A stretch of 64,000 nucleotides of DNA. Source: Apophysomyces variabilis (Eukaryota > Mucoromycota > Mucoromycetes > Mucorales > Mucoraceae). Positions 44,632 to 55,749 of the stretch are shown here, in pieces. Every line of letters starts with the position of its first letter. The stretch's first letter is position 1. The notes under the pieces are model-generated. The model was not told where the DNA came from. It worked only from the letters and a program-made list of their open reading frames with translations, and ran no database searches. Made by a program: the position numbers and the translations under genes. The stretch covers positions 345,909-409,908 of the forward strand of contig MZZL01000136.1 of NCBI GenBank assembly GCA_002749535.1. The letters are read 5' to 3'.

Positions 44632-44944
44632 GATGTGAGTCTGAAAGGTATTATAGTGAACTTATAAGTACCCTTCTTGATAACAAATCCAGTTTTTTCT
44701 ATAGATAATTCCACCATAAGAACTTGCTAGTATCTAGACGCTGCATCTAGAGTGGAAAACCAAGTGGAACCTCTAAGAGAATCCAGTAACTCATCGATGT
44801 GCAGTAAGGGAAATACATCTTTGATAGTTATTTAGTTCAGCTTGCAATAATTGATAACTATTTGTAATAATCTATCACGCTTTTATACAAAGAAAACTGG
44901 CGATGTCCAAGTTTCTTTTAAAGGTTATATTAACCCTAAATTGA
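44632..44944 (-). pseudogene. Gy6 RT, catalytic-domain N-terminal part
   Basis: On the minus strand the frame reads WTSPVFFV, stop, KRD, then IVINYCKLN, ITIKDVFPLLHIDELLDSL, GSTWFSTLDAASRY and KTGFVIKKGTYKFTIIPF. These are the fingers and palm entry of a Gypsy RT (compare INDGVFPLPRID-type blocks). The YxDD box is lost because CACTA-2 begins right after the LTSATT block. Several stops. The sequence is distant from the other RTs of the window. Confidence 0.8.
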
Positions 44945-44949
44945 GTATA

Positions 44950-45487
44950 TGTCATATTTGACATAACATAAGTATCATACATACTTCTTCTACTGAGTCT
45001 AAACGATCTTTATATGAGTTTATTATACTATCAGCACTATATCTACAGATAAGAACCTGCATCAGCCAGACATTTACTTAAGGATTGTTATAATCTGAGA
45101 TACTAGAACACTCTGCTATGATCTTAAGGTACCCCAGCATATCCTATCTCATGATTGTGCGACAAGATAATTACGATGATGATGATCTTAGCAATAGACA
45201 CAGTGATTAATAAGCGTCCCTGATTTATGCATTAGATGACCAATATTCAGACTCAGCTATATGACAGCTTCTCTGACAAAAGATGAATAATCATTCATTG
45301 TCATCAATCTACCATGAACAGTCAGTGCTTATGCATCTTCTGATTACTAAGACATTTAACTAAGCATGCAAAGGATATAAATACTGCTAGTAGACAATTG
45401 TAATCAAGATATCTTTTTTCATTTTTGAATAAACCTCCGCTAAGAGTCTCAAAGTATTTACTGCCATTTTCTCTTACTAATTCTTCA
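44950..45487 (+). repeat. 5' LTR of Gy5
   Basis: TGTCATATTTG to AATTCTTCA; TATAAATA at 45376-45383, then AATAAA at about 45428. Confidence 0.95.
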
Positions 45488-46406
45488 TTTTTTACTTTGA
45501 ATACTCTACTCATGTCTACCAACAACTCTACTGAATCTCCTGCTATGGTCTCTACTGAGGTTATTACTCCTACTGAGGAAATCATTCTGGAATCTATTGA
45601 TGGTTCTTCTGTTCTGTCTGAACTGATGGAGGATGTTGTAATGTCTTCTGAGGAAGAGAATGCAATGGAAATTCTGGACAATGAAGCTGCCGTTGAAACT
45701 TTACCTGCGGCCAAAGATATATCCTTTTCTAAACATGCAAATACCAAAACGCGAATCCTTTCCATGATTTCTCACTACAGAAAAAAGTTGGACAAGCTAA
45801 TCATAGATTATCAAGAAGCCCTACCTGCCAGTAGTCCTAACCAATTGAAAGTTATCCATCATGACATTGTCAAGACCAAAACTGTCCTGAATACATTCCG
45901 TGATGTATATAATCAAGAATACCAAGAAAAAACATCTGCAGTTGCTTCCAACCAAAGATCTCAAAAACTCTCTAGTGCATCTACCGCTACTTCTACTGCT
46001 CCTTGCATTTCTTACCGAGACATATCTGTTTTCCAAATTAGCGGTTCCCCTATTTGGAAGCCTGGAAAAGAGATTTTTGATTCTGTTGAACACTTCCTGT
46101 GTACCTTCCAGAAGGTTCTTCAAGCTCTAGACGCAGATCTTGACTGCGACTGGGAAAAATGGCTTGCTGTAGCTATTCATCATGATCATGATGCATGGTT
46201 TGAGAACCATTTGGCCAAGTGCAATCTTACCTGGGCTGCAGCACGCAAGCTCTTTCTACAACGGTTTGAGTCTCCTGACCGCATGATTGCCATGGCCACC
46301 AAGGCATATTCCATGGTAATGGAACGTCAAGAATCAGTCCTTGATTACAGCACTCGTTTCCAGAAAGCCTATCATGAAGACGGCATCGTTGATAATGAAG
46401 GCCTTG

Positions 46407-47651
46407 CACTGCAGTTGAAGGGTGATTCTACTACCTTTACACCACATGGTAGAATCTCTGGTTCTACCCACTTTCCACCCAGGTGGTAGAATTTCTTATA
46501 TTATCACATTTTTCTCTCCCCCCAAACGCTGTTACTATAGCAGACATGCATACAAAGTTACCACAGCAAAACTAGTGCATTCACATTTCCCAAGAACTGC
46601 ATAATTATTTATATCACGCGCTTCTAACATGGTTTCTTTTTTTTACAGAGTTATCCACGTTTTCCTTTTATTCATCCTTTTCTTTTGCAAACTTTTTCCT
46701 CTATACCATTTTTTGTTTCATAGTGTTTTACCACTTCTTCATCAGAAAACTCACTTTGAAAACGTTGCTAGTATATGATCCTAATAATATGCAACCTTGA
46801 TCTAAAAGCATACCCTTTGCTAGTAAGCTTTTATCTTCATTTCATAGCATCTCATTCTTTTTTTCTTTTGATAGCTAGAATGATCATTATGTTATAGAAG
46901 AGCTTGCTTCTTACTTTTAATAAGGTATTTTGATTGATTGACCTAAATGTAACTAATCTTGACTTTTTGATTATTATATAGAGTAGCTTTCATTTCTTAA
47001 CAAAANNNNNNNNNNNNNNNNNNNNNNNNNNNNNNNNNNNNNNNNNNNNNNNNNNNNNNNNNNNNNNNNNNNNNNNNNNNNNNNNNNNNNNNNNNNNNNN
47101 NNNNNNNNNNNNNNNNNNNNNNNNNNNNNNNNTAGTACATTACGCTACATAGCTCCAAGAAAATAAAAGTGTCTGTTTTTTTCCTATATATATAGCTAAA
47201 GAAGCTTCCTTGTATATGATAAAGAAGTGTATCTTAATGGCTAAAATAATGTACACAATGAAAAGAACATCCAATCAGATAGACTAGATAAAAATCAGCA
47301 GCTCCAATAGAATGTATTGTTGTAGGTTAAGTTAATCCAATAAAAAGTGCTTGAATAAAGGAATATGGTCGAATGAAACTAAAACGTTAGCCTCTAATGC
47401 ATACTACTTGATCCAATAACATCAACGTAATGGTCTCTGTCATATAGCAGTTCATCCAATTGTTGAACTTGGGGGGGTGGTAGAAAGGTGGTGGAAAAGG
47501 TGGTGGAAGGTACATTCCACAAACCTTTGAAGAGATTCCACTGCATGGTGGAAAAGCGGTGGAAAGGTGGTGGAAAGGTGGTGGAAAGGTGGTGGAATCT
47601 GAGATTTCACCAAGTTTCTACCGATGGTAGAATCTTTTTTTGACCGCAGTG
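46407..47651. mobile_element. Non-autonomous CACTA-like element (CACTG ends) in Gy5 gag
   Basis: Ends CACTGCAGTTGAAGGGTGAT (left) and CACTGCGGTCAAAAAAAGAT (right, read inward), both continuing into TCTAC, are flanked by the 3 bp duplication TTG (46404-46406 and 47652-47654). Removing it with one TTG restores the Gag frame (NEGL-AL). Subterminal words are GGTAGAATC on the left and repeated GGTGGTGGAAA on the right (47470-47610). It has no transposase. Its true length is uncertain because it contains the N gap. Confidence 0.9.
47006..47132. other. Assembly gap (127 N)
   Basis: A run of N inside the CACTG-ended element. It is probably a scaffolding gap; whether 127 is a real or an estimated length cannot be told. 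Confidence 0.98.
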
Positions 47652-48130
47652 TTGCCTTATGATTTCTAATTTCTCTGCTTCCACATGTTCATGAAAATAT
47701 ACAGGTCACTTAGCATGGTCAGCATGGCAAAAAGCTTCCTCAAAGTGTTGAGGAAGTACTTGAAGTTGCTCTCGCTGTGTCCATACAGAAACGTGCTCAT
47801 CATCAGCTTTCAGATGATTCTTTGTCTCGTCTTGCCACTCATTGACGTCTGAACAATGCCTGGCTTGCATCTTCATCTTCTTCTGTTGCCAAGGGTCAAA
47901 AACATACTGCTATCAGATGTGCTTACCATGGCTCAAAGGCACACCATTCCACCAATAAATGTAAGAAGAAACCTGAAACTCTCAGTACACTAACCAAATG
48001 TGACAACAACTGCACGTACTGTGGCCGCGTGTATACAACTGGCCATCATTGCCAAGAATACCAAGACGTCAAAGCAAGAAAGGCAAACCAGGCAGCAAAC
48101 CCATTATGATTAAACGCAGTCTCCTGCACC

Positions 48131-51100
48131 ACTACGTCAGTGTCACCTGCTACCACCAACCATCCTGCTGACGATGTAGTGGACAACCTAGCAAGTTCCA
48201 TGGATGATTTGGAATTTGAATCTATATGTACATATCACTGTTATGGGCTAAACAGTCTATCAAATCAAAACCCTTACTCACTTTATACTCCTATCACTAT
48301 ACAGGATGAGCGTCTACAAAGATTGGTAGATATAGGAGCAGAATTTTCAGCCATTAGTTTAGAATGGTTAAACAATAATAAAAAGTCCTAGGAAATTCTT
48401 CCTGTTAAAGGACAAATACATTTCGCTAGCTATGGTCATAATACTTCACATATAGGCGTCACTAAGCCTTTAAAAATTCGGTATAATAATTGTACCATCA
48501 CACACTCTTTTGAAGTGATGAAACTGCAAGAAGGAACTGATTTAGTTTTGGGATTTGATATCATGCCAAAACTAGGAATTGCTCTGACAGGTGTCGCAGT
48601 AAAGTGGGATGATCAGGAACCTACTTCCACTAACACTGAACAAACTGACACACCAAAGCCCAATGATTCTCCTGCTGGAACTCCAGAGATGCATGAAAAC
48701 TTTTTGAAAGCCATTTAACCTTTCATTAACACAAACATAAACATTCCTAAAACTTCCTTCTGCATGGTGCCTGAGTCAATTGTACATTTACCCACCAAAG
48801 AAGGCACTTCCACCTACCAACGACAGTACCCCATTCTATTCAAACTACAACTTGTCATTGATAAAGCCATTGCCACTTGGTTAGCTGATGGTACAATTGT
48901 ACGCGCACCTGTCAATACTTTATAGAATAGTCCATTGATGCTGACAGACAAAAAGGATGTTCATGGTAACAAAACTGGCAAAAGACTGTGTCTCAATCTA
49001 TGTCATATCAACTGCCTTCTACCTGATAACAAATATCCTTTACCTTTGATTCATGACATCTTCCATTCACTTAAAGGATCTACTGTGTTTACCACACTCA
49101 ATCTGAAAAGCACATTTCACCGCTTCAAAATCTATGAGGATGACCAACATAAAACAGCCTTCACTCATAACGGTTTACAATATATGTTTCAAGGATGTCC
49201 CTTCAGTCTTAAACCTCTATCTGCCAAATTTCAGTGTGTTATGTCCCTTATCTTCCAAGACATACCATATGTGCAAACGTTTGTGGACGACGTTGTTATA
49301 CACTCTGCTACCATGTCTGATCACCTCGTACATATGCAGACTGTCATGCAAAAACTCACTGACGTCAATCTCATCCTAAACCCACTTAAATGTCACTTCA
49401 CACAAAAATCTGTCTTTTTATTGGGATTCTCCATCTCTGCTGCTGGCATTTCTCTGGATAAAAGAAAACTTACCAACATACAAGACTGGCCTTTGCCTAC
49501 CACCGGAAAAGACATTCAAAGCTTTCTGGGTGTTATCAACTATTTCCGTGAGCATATACCTAAGGTGTCGCATATTACTGCACCTCTAGATGCTCTACAT
49601 AATGCCAATCTTCTAGGCGACCTCTGAACCCCTATGCACACCAAAAACTTTAACCTGCTTAAACAAATTCTTCTTACAAATCCACTGCTGCATTACCTAG
49701 ACCTCTCAAAGCCTTTCTACGTTGCTACAGATGCCTCCAATCATAGAATCAGTGCTGTCCTTTATCAGATGCTTGATAACAAGGTCTACCACATTGGATT
49801 CATAGCATGTTCACTTACCAAATCAGAACGCAACTACAGCACAACCAAACAGGAACTGCTCGCCATTGTCTTCGCCTTGCACAAATTCCATAAATACCTT
49901 TGGGGCAACCCCTTTATCCTGTATACGGATCATAAGGCCTTAACCTATATCCACATACAGAAAATAGCCAATCCTATAATGATTAACTGGCTTGACACCC
50001 TTCTTGATTACACGTTCACTGTCGTGCATTTACCTGGTCTTGATAACATTCTCCTGGATCACTTTTCACACTTGTTTTCCTTAGAAAACACGCTGGAGGG
50101 GGGTAACATGGCATATAAACCATCTGACACTACTAACCCCAAAACTGATACACTGGAATATAACTCCAAAGACCCAAATTAACGTGTTTTCAGAATTGCA
50201 AAAAATGTAAAACAAGATATGATGACACCTCCTGACAATGAACGCAAAGCATTATTAGAACAAGCACATCTGTTTGGTGGCCATGAAGGCGCTGAGCATA
50301 TCGTCTGACATCTGCATGCTGATGGTATTCATTGGAGTAACATGCTCCATGATGCTGTTGAGTATGTTAAATTATGTCACAATTGTCAAAAGTTCAATAT
50401 TGCACGCAAAGGTTATCATCCTCTTTGTCCCATCTACGCCTACCTCCCTGGTGACCATTGGGCTGTAGACCTGGCTAGTCCATTCAAAACATCTGATTCT
50501 AGTAACCATTACCTATTAATCATGGTTGACGTATGCACTCACTTCTGTATACTACGTGCTCTACCAAACAAACAATCAGATACTCTTGTTAAAATATTCG
50601 TTCAAGTCTTTTGCAACTTTGGACTACCGCGTATCATTCAGTCTGACAATGGTACTGAGTTCAAAAATACTTTCATGCGTAAATTCACTGAAAGTACCAA
50701 TATTGACTATCGCCTTATCACATCCTATCACCCTCATGCAAATGGTCTAGCTGAGCATTGGGTACAGTCTGCCGTTCAAGTCATACATAAAAAAGTACAA
50801 GGTGCTGGAAAGGATTGGGACTATTATGTACCTAGTGTTCAGTTAGCACTGAATAACAGAGTCTCCAAACGCCTGAACACTCCACCCTTCTCGCTTATGT
50901 TCACATGCAAACTGAATAACTTCAAGGACTACTATGATAACAAAATGACACCATCAAAACCGTTAACTTATGACGAGCTCATTCAACGAATTGAACATAT
51001 GGCTGACATCGTTTTCCCCATATTAAAAGAAAGAACAGAGCTGTATAATCAAATGGAAAAGAAAAAGTTTGACACCAAACACGTTTTAATTGATATATCT

Positions 51101-51643
51101 GAAGGAAGTCACATAATGGTAAAAAATCCCACGCGCTCTGGAAAACTTGCTCCTGCTTATGAAGGACCTTACACCGTTTTATGCTGTACACAAGGAGGCT
51201 CATATGTCCTCCAAGATGAAACCGGCACTCTCATGGCTTGCAACTACACACTATCAGAACTCAAACTCATTTCTCAAGATGATATTGTACCTGCTGATGA
51301 ACTCTATGAAGTTTAAGCCATTATTGGTCATAAAGGTACACCAGGAAAACGTGAATATTTAGTACGCTGGAAAGGTTATAGCAAAGACGATGATAGCTGG
51401 CTAACACCTGACAAATTCACTGACCCAGCATTCATTGATCAATACTGGACACGACTAGGAGAAAAAACAGAAAATACCTATAAAGTCAATGCAGCAAATG
51501 AGTCTCACAGCAAAGTTAACATCAACACTAGGTCTAAGTATAAGAATACTAGTATAGCTGATAATGCTACTGCTTCAGTGAATTCAAAACCACTTTCACA
51601 CACTCAACCTGCAACACCTCATCCTCACAACAAACGTTTATGA
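48131..51643 (+). pseudogene. Gy5 pol: protease, RT, RNase H, integrase, chromodomain
   Basis: The retropepsin active site reads LVDIGAEFSAIS, with Ile where Thr or Ser is normal (DTG to DIG, one C-to-T change). RT has LNLCHINCLLPDNKYPLPL, LNLKSTFHRFKI and catalytic FVDD (near 49283). RNase H has ATDASNHRISAVLYQ and YTDHKALTYIHI. The integrase has CHNCQKF, AVDLASPF (first Asp), IQSDNGTEFKN (second Asp) and NGLAEHWVQS (Glu), so its catalytic triad is intact. The chromodomain reads ELYEV, stop, AIIGHKG, then YLVRWKGYSKDDDSWLTPDKF with the aromatic residues expected for methyl-lysine binding. In-frame stops lie near 48390, 48717, 48922, 49625, 50180, 50307 and 51314. The terminal TGA is at 51641-51643. 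Confidence 0.92.
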
Positions 51644-51688
51644 AAGAACTAAGTTGTTCACACTAGTTTTCAACCTGGAGGGGGGTAA

Positions 51689-52226
51689 TGTCATATTTGA
51701 CATAATATAAATATCATACATACTTCTTCCACTAAGTCTAAACGATCTTTATATGAGTTTATCATACCATCAGCACTACATCCACAGATAAGAACCTGCA
51801 TCAGCCAGACATCTACTTAAAGATTGTTATAATCTGAGATACTAGAACACTCTGCTATGATCTTAAGGTACCCCAGCATATCCTATCTCATGATTGTGCG
51901 ACAAGACAATTACGATGATGACGATCTTAGCAATAGACATAGTGATTAATAAGCGTCCCTGATTTATGCATTAGATGACCGATATTCAGACTCAGCTATA
52001 TGACAGCTTCTCTGACAAAAGATGAATAATCATTCATTGTCATCAATCTACCATGAACAGTCAGTGCTTATGCATCTTCTGATTACTAAGACATTTAACT
52101 AAGCATGCAAAGGGTATAAATACTGCTGGTAGACAATTGTAATCAAAATATCTTTTTTCACTTTTGAATAAACCTCCGCTAAGAGTCTCAAAGTATTTAC
52201 TGCTGTTTTCTCTTACTAATTCTTCA
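51689..52226 (+). repeat. 3' LTR of Gy5
   Basis: Same length as the 5' LTR, with about 20 transitions and no transversion by my alignment. One site shows the CA/TG pair. Confidence 0.95.
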
Positions 52227-54890
52227 GTATGTTCTAGATTTCATTCCTCATATGCTCTTTTTCTTTCCAGAATAACTAATATAGTCTTGAACAAATCAGA
52301 ATATTAGTGGTTAAAGGTATGTCATGCTCTACTAAAGTAATCTAATCAAGCCCAGCAGTTTCTATAGAGGTGTGTTTATAGTCTTCTAATAGGCCAATCA
52401 CTTCTAAAAGAGACTCTTCAACAATAGATTTAGTTGGAGCTATTTCCAAGACATCTTTGACATAATTTTGGAGCTTGTCTACTGTTTTAGTCTTGTTATA
52501 TACATTAACTGCCCAGATTGATGCTTTATTCTGATTTGCTTCTTATGATGTGAATGATTTACCCTATAATTTCACATAATCCATGACATATTTTGTTGGG
52601 ATAATGATAGTGGACTCCTTCAAGTTCTGCCTAATATCATAAGTTCTAAACTATGTCATCTTAAGAAAACACACGTCATGGTTAGCAGAATCTTAGATAT
52701 ACATATGTTTAGGGCATAACTTTCCTGCTACATATATTAGCATATTTACTATTATTTCATATGGCTTACATTCCTTGTCGTTAAAACCAGATAATAGAAG
52801 CTGATCACCATTTAGAATGAGGTTCAGCCTTTCAGCTAAGGAATGGCTGATGACCAATACACTCATACCAGAGTTAAAGACTGCTTGAATAGTTATATTC
52901 CCAATAGAGATTGGATTGTGTAAAGGCTTGCTGTCTCATATACTCTTAAAGTTATACAGATAAGTATATATTGTATTATCACTATTACAATCTGAAAAGT
53001 TAGTTGAGGTAAGGTCTTCTTCATCATTCAAAAACATCCAAGGATCATTATCCTTCTGATTCTAATCAGATATATTATATTAAGATAGTTAATGGATCAG
53101 ACACAGAGACTTAAACAAGAGAATATGTTGAGACTGGTGTTTATTCCTGAAAGAAGGATTATAAACTAAGAACCTATGTCTAACGATTAAAGAATAAATC
53201 TTTTGTAACAGAGATCATACATCTGAAACAAGTCTAATTGATATATGTAAAGGATATGGATTATGAATCTACCTTAATACACTTTATTAGAATACCACAA
53301 GATAAGTCCTTAGATTTAGCCTTTGGTTCTGTAGCTTATACATTATTAACCTTGTTGGGCTAAGTTTTTTCTATTGCTAGTTTCTGGCCATAAAGGTAAC
53401 ATAGGCTATCTCTAAGATCTTTGTATGCATAACAGTCTATTGCCACCCAGTCTGCTACTGTAAGACCTATGTCCACTTGTCTAAGACACTCCCAGATATT
53501 GTGTAGATTGGTTTATACTAGTAGGTGTCTTTGCATTTTCTGTTTTCTTTTTGGCTTTTCATTTTCTTAGATAGTTTCTAGATTTTCTTTTCTTTCTTCT
53601 GAAGTAGGGAGAGTCATAAGTCCTTTTTTATTTGGCTGTCCTGCTACAGATAACTTTGCCTTAGTTCTGGTTCATTTATTATAGATTTTGATACCTTACA
53701 AGAGATTGACAGACATGGTTTCTTGAGTGTATAAATTCTTTTCTTGAGGACTTGATAGATTTTCTTGAGTGTCAATTGTCTCTATTACTGATGCCCTTTA
53801 TCTTTTCCTATCATTTATATCTTCTTTTGGATTTGATCATAATTACTAGATTTATAACCCTTGGTGCTGCAATTTTAGCATTTAATTTGGCTTGGAGCCT
53901 TTTTTATCTTATTTCTATCAATAAAGTGAATCTTGATTGCTTTAATTTCTTTTGCCAATTCACTGAGACTTCTAAACTAGAGATTACTAACTATGCTAGC
54001 TGCGCTTGAGAGAAATATTTCTAAATAAAAAATAACTTTAATATATTACAACTATTATATTTCATATTTCTTTTAACATATTTATAAACTTAAATATATT
54101 TTTATTTTTAAAACTATACATGATAATCTTTTTTTAATTATTTTGTTCTTTTTATAATAATATAATATAAAATTTATACAGATAAATATAAGATAAATAT
54201 AATATATTAAAAGATATTAAAAATATAAAAGCTTATTATTACAGATTTAGTTTAATATTTAATAATTTATCAAATATAGAAATAATTCTCTGAGGTTGAA
54301 GGGATACTATTTGAATATGACATTGAGAGAGTTCTAGTCATCAGATATTTCTTCTTGACAATTTCAATGCAACGTGCTTTTGCAATAGCATTATCTAACT
54401 TTTTAATTTGTCTCTTTTGTTCTACTTTATAGGCAATATCTGATTTAATAGCATGCAAAAATGTATAGACCATCAGGGTTTCTTTGGTTTGTTCCATAAG
54501 TACAAATAGTTGCTATAGATATAGAGCAATATTATTGACAGTCTGATCTGGACCTTGATATAATGTTTCCAGTTTGAACCACTATGTTTTCCTCATTTGC
54601 ATAGAGGAAAATTGCACCTGAAAACTCTCTTTAAATTTATTCTAAGAATTTATATTGCTTTTTTTGACTTTCTACTAGTGTTCAGCTTTTTTATAAAGAT
54701 GCAAGGCGGCCACTATCAGGATCTCTTTGTCAGATAAGTCTACAACCTTGCATAAGCAGTTTATGCTTTTCAGCTATGAAATGGGGTTTTTTCTGGAGGT
54801 TTCATCGAACTTCTCTGGTTTGGCCATAAACTTTAAAACTTTTATTCAGGTTTCTATGATAGATTGAGAGTAGCATGGCATGTCTTGAAA
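52227..54890 (-). pseudogene. Gy6 Gag, protease and start of RT
   Basis: From the top, on the minus strand: a Gag region with VVDLSDKEILIVAALHLYKKAEH, ESFQVQFSSMQMRKTW, KLETLYQGPDQTVNNIALYL (54500-54780) and MVYTFLHAIKSDIAYKVEQK (54270-54497). The stretch 53100-54200 shows no clear motif. Next is a retropepsin-like block FNSGMSVLVISHSLAERLN (52830-52880), and then the RT approach region HDIPLTTNILI with KEKEHMRNEI near 52240. It is full of stops and shifts. The Gag assignment rests on position and the layout LETLYQG...TV, and is moderate. Limits and LTRs were not found. Confidence 0.62.
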
Positions 54891-55749
54891 TAACTTTGTT
54901 GTTTACTCCTAACTAATTAACATATATGGTGCTTTGTCTTGTGACAGAAGGGTACAAAATAAAGAAAATATAAATATATATAGGAAGGAAAGGGGCGCAC
55001 AATAAATATAATACTTAGAAAAAAAGGATACAATATAATTGCAATTGATAAAAGAGAAAGAGTACAATAAGATGTTCTCAACTGTAAAAAGAGTGTTAAA
55101 GAACTTTAAAAGAGAATAATAAAATAAAGGTAATTGAAAGAAGAAAATACAATAATAGAAAGGTACCAAAAAAAAGACTCTTGTGAAATATACAATAAAC
55201 TTCTATCAATTATATGCTTCAATGATCCTCAGCAATCCAATGATAACAATATAACTTGACTAAGACAAATTTTAGAGTATAAACAGAGCTTGAGGTACAA
55301 AAAGGGTTTTTGGATGTTGTTTCTGCACATATCTTTTTATTCTCTTTATCCTCATCTTTTTATTAATAAAAAACTTTTACTAAACTTCATACTAGTGAGA
55401 TAAGATCTTTAGAAAAGAAAACTAATAAAAGAATGGATAAAATGAAAGACAGCAATAATAAACAAAAGAAAATAATTATAAATTATACTATCTTAACTTA
55501 AAAGACAATAGTATATATATCAGGATAGAACAATAAAATGCAGAGATGATAGCGTCATATAATACTAGTTTTACCCAAGTTAAGGTCAAGTAGTAGGTTC
55601 ATTATTTATGAAAGTTGTGCACCATTGAAGTCTATTATGTATCTATCTTTTGGTTTATAAAGATAGTATACCTTAAAAGATACAATATATTAACAATTGC
55701 CAGATGTTGTGTTCTAGCCAAATACATTATGCATGAATTCTTACTCTAA
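54891..55749. other. A+T-rich stretch without recognised features
   Basis: Many A runs; the minus-strand frame at 54909-55169 codes mostly Phe, Tyr, Leu and Ile and looks like a composition artefact. No LTR, repeat or gene could be supported. The Gy6 5' LTR would be expected here but was not recognised. Confidence 0.4.

Larger units (their letters stand above)
45512..48130 (+). pseudogene. Gy5 Gag, split by a CACTG-ended element
   Basis: Start ATG 45512 (MSTNNSTESPAMVS). An acidic leader and a helical stretch (KLDKLIIDYQEALPA) precede the Gag core with ISVFQISGSPIWKPGKE, SVEHFLCTFQKVLQALD, WLAVAIHHDHDAWFENHL and VLDYSTRFQKAYHEDG. It is broken at 46406 and resumes at 47652 with FLISLLPHVHENIQV, QSVEEVLEVALAVS, and two zinc-finger-like motifs CAYHGSKAHHSTNKC and CTYCGRVYTTGHHC (CX2CX7HXC). 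Stops after the insertion (TGA and TAG in the first 60 bases, TGA near 47845) fit CGA or CAG ancestors. The pol frame continues without a shift. Gag packages element RNA in cytoplasmic particles. Confidence 0.87.
44950..52226 (+). mobile_element. Gy5: complete chromodomain Ty3/Gypsy retrotransposon with an inserted CACTG element
   Basis: Two 538 bp LTRs (44950-45487 and 51689-52226). The 5 bp duplication is GTATA/GTATG (44945-44949, 52227-52231), with one transition. LTRs differ at about 20 positions, all transitions. Gag and pol share one frame from 45512 to 51643, broken only by stop codons and by the inserted element at 46407-47651. The purine tract GGAGGGGGGTAA (51677-51688) abuts the 3' LTR. 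No tRNA primer site is visible, and the gag ATG lies 24 bases after the 5' LTR, exactly as in Gy4. Confidence 0.95.
44629..54890 (-). mobile_element. Gy6: decayed Ty3/Gypsy element, split by Gy5 and cut by CACTA-2
   Basis: Minus-strand fragments of one element are Gag (about 54250-54890), protease (about 52800-52880) and the start of RT down to 52227, then RT continuing at 44944-44629. Removing Gy5 with one copy of its 5 bp duplication joins the RT pieces. No LTR was identified. RNase H and integrase are missing, since CACTA-2 begins at 44628. Confidence 0.72.

Noticed and set aside
45425..45511. Upstream Met codons in the Gy5 5' LTR as the real gag start.
   Set aside because: The frame is open there, but the ATG at 45512 sits 24 bases after the LTR, as in Gy4, and is followed by the first non-LTR-coded sequence.
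47470..47640. GGTGGTGGAAA repeats as a telomere-like or G-quadruplex landmark.
   Set aside because: They lie inside the CACTG-ended element next to its right end and are best seen as its subterminal repeats; no telomere unit fits.
54909..55169. An 86-codon minus-strand frame rich in Phe, Tyr and Leu as a membrane protein gene.
   Set aside because: The sequence is A+T-rich low complexity and has no flanking gene context; the composition alone yields such residues.
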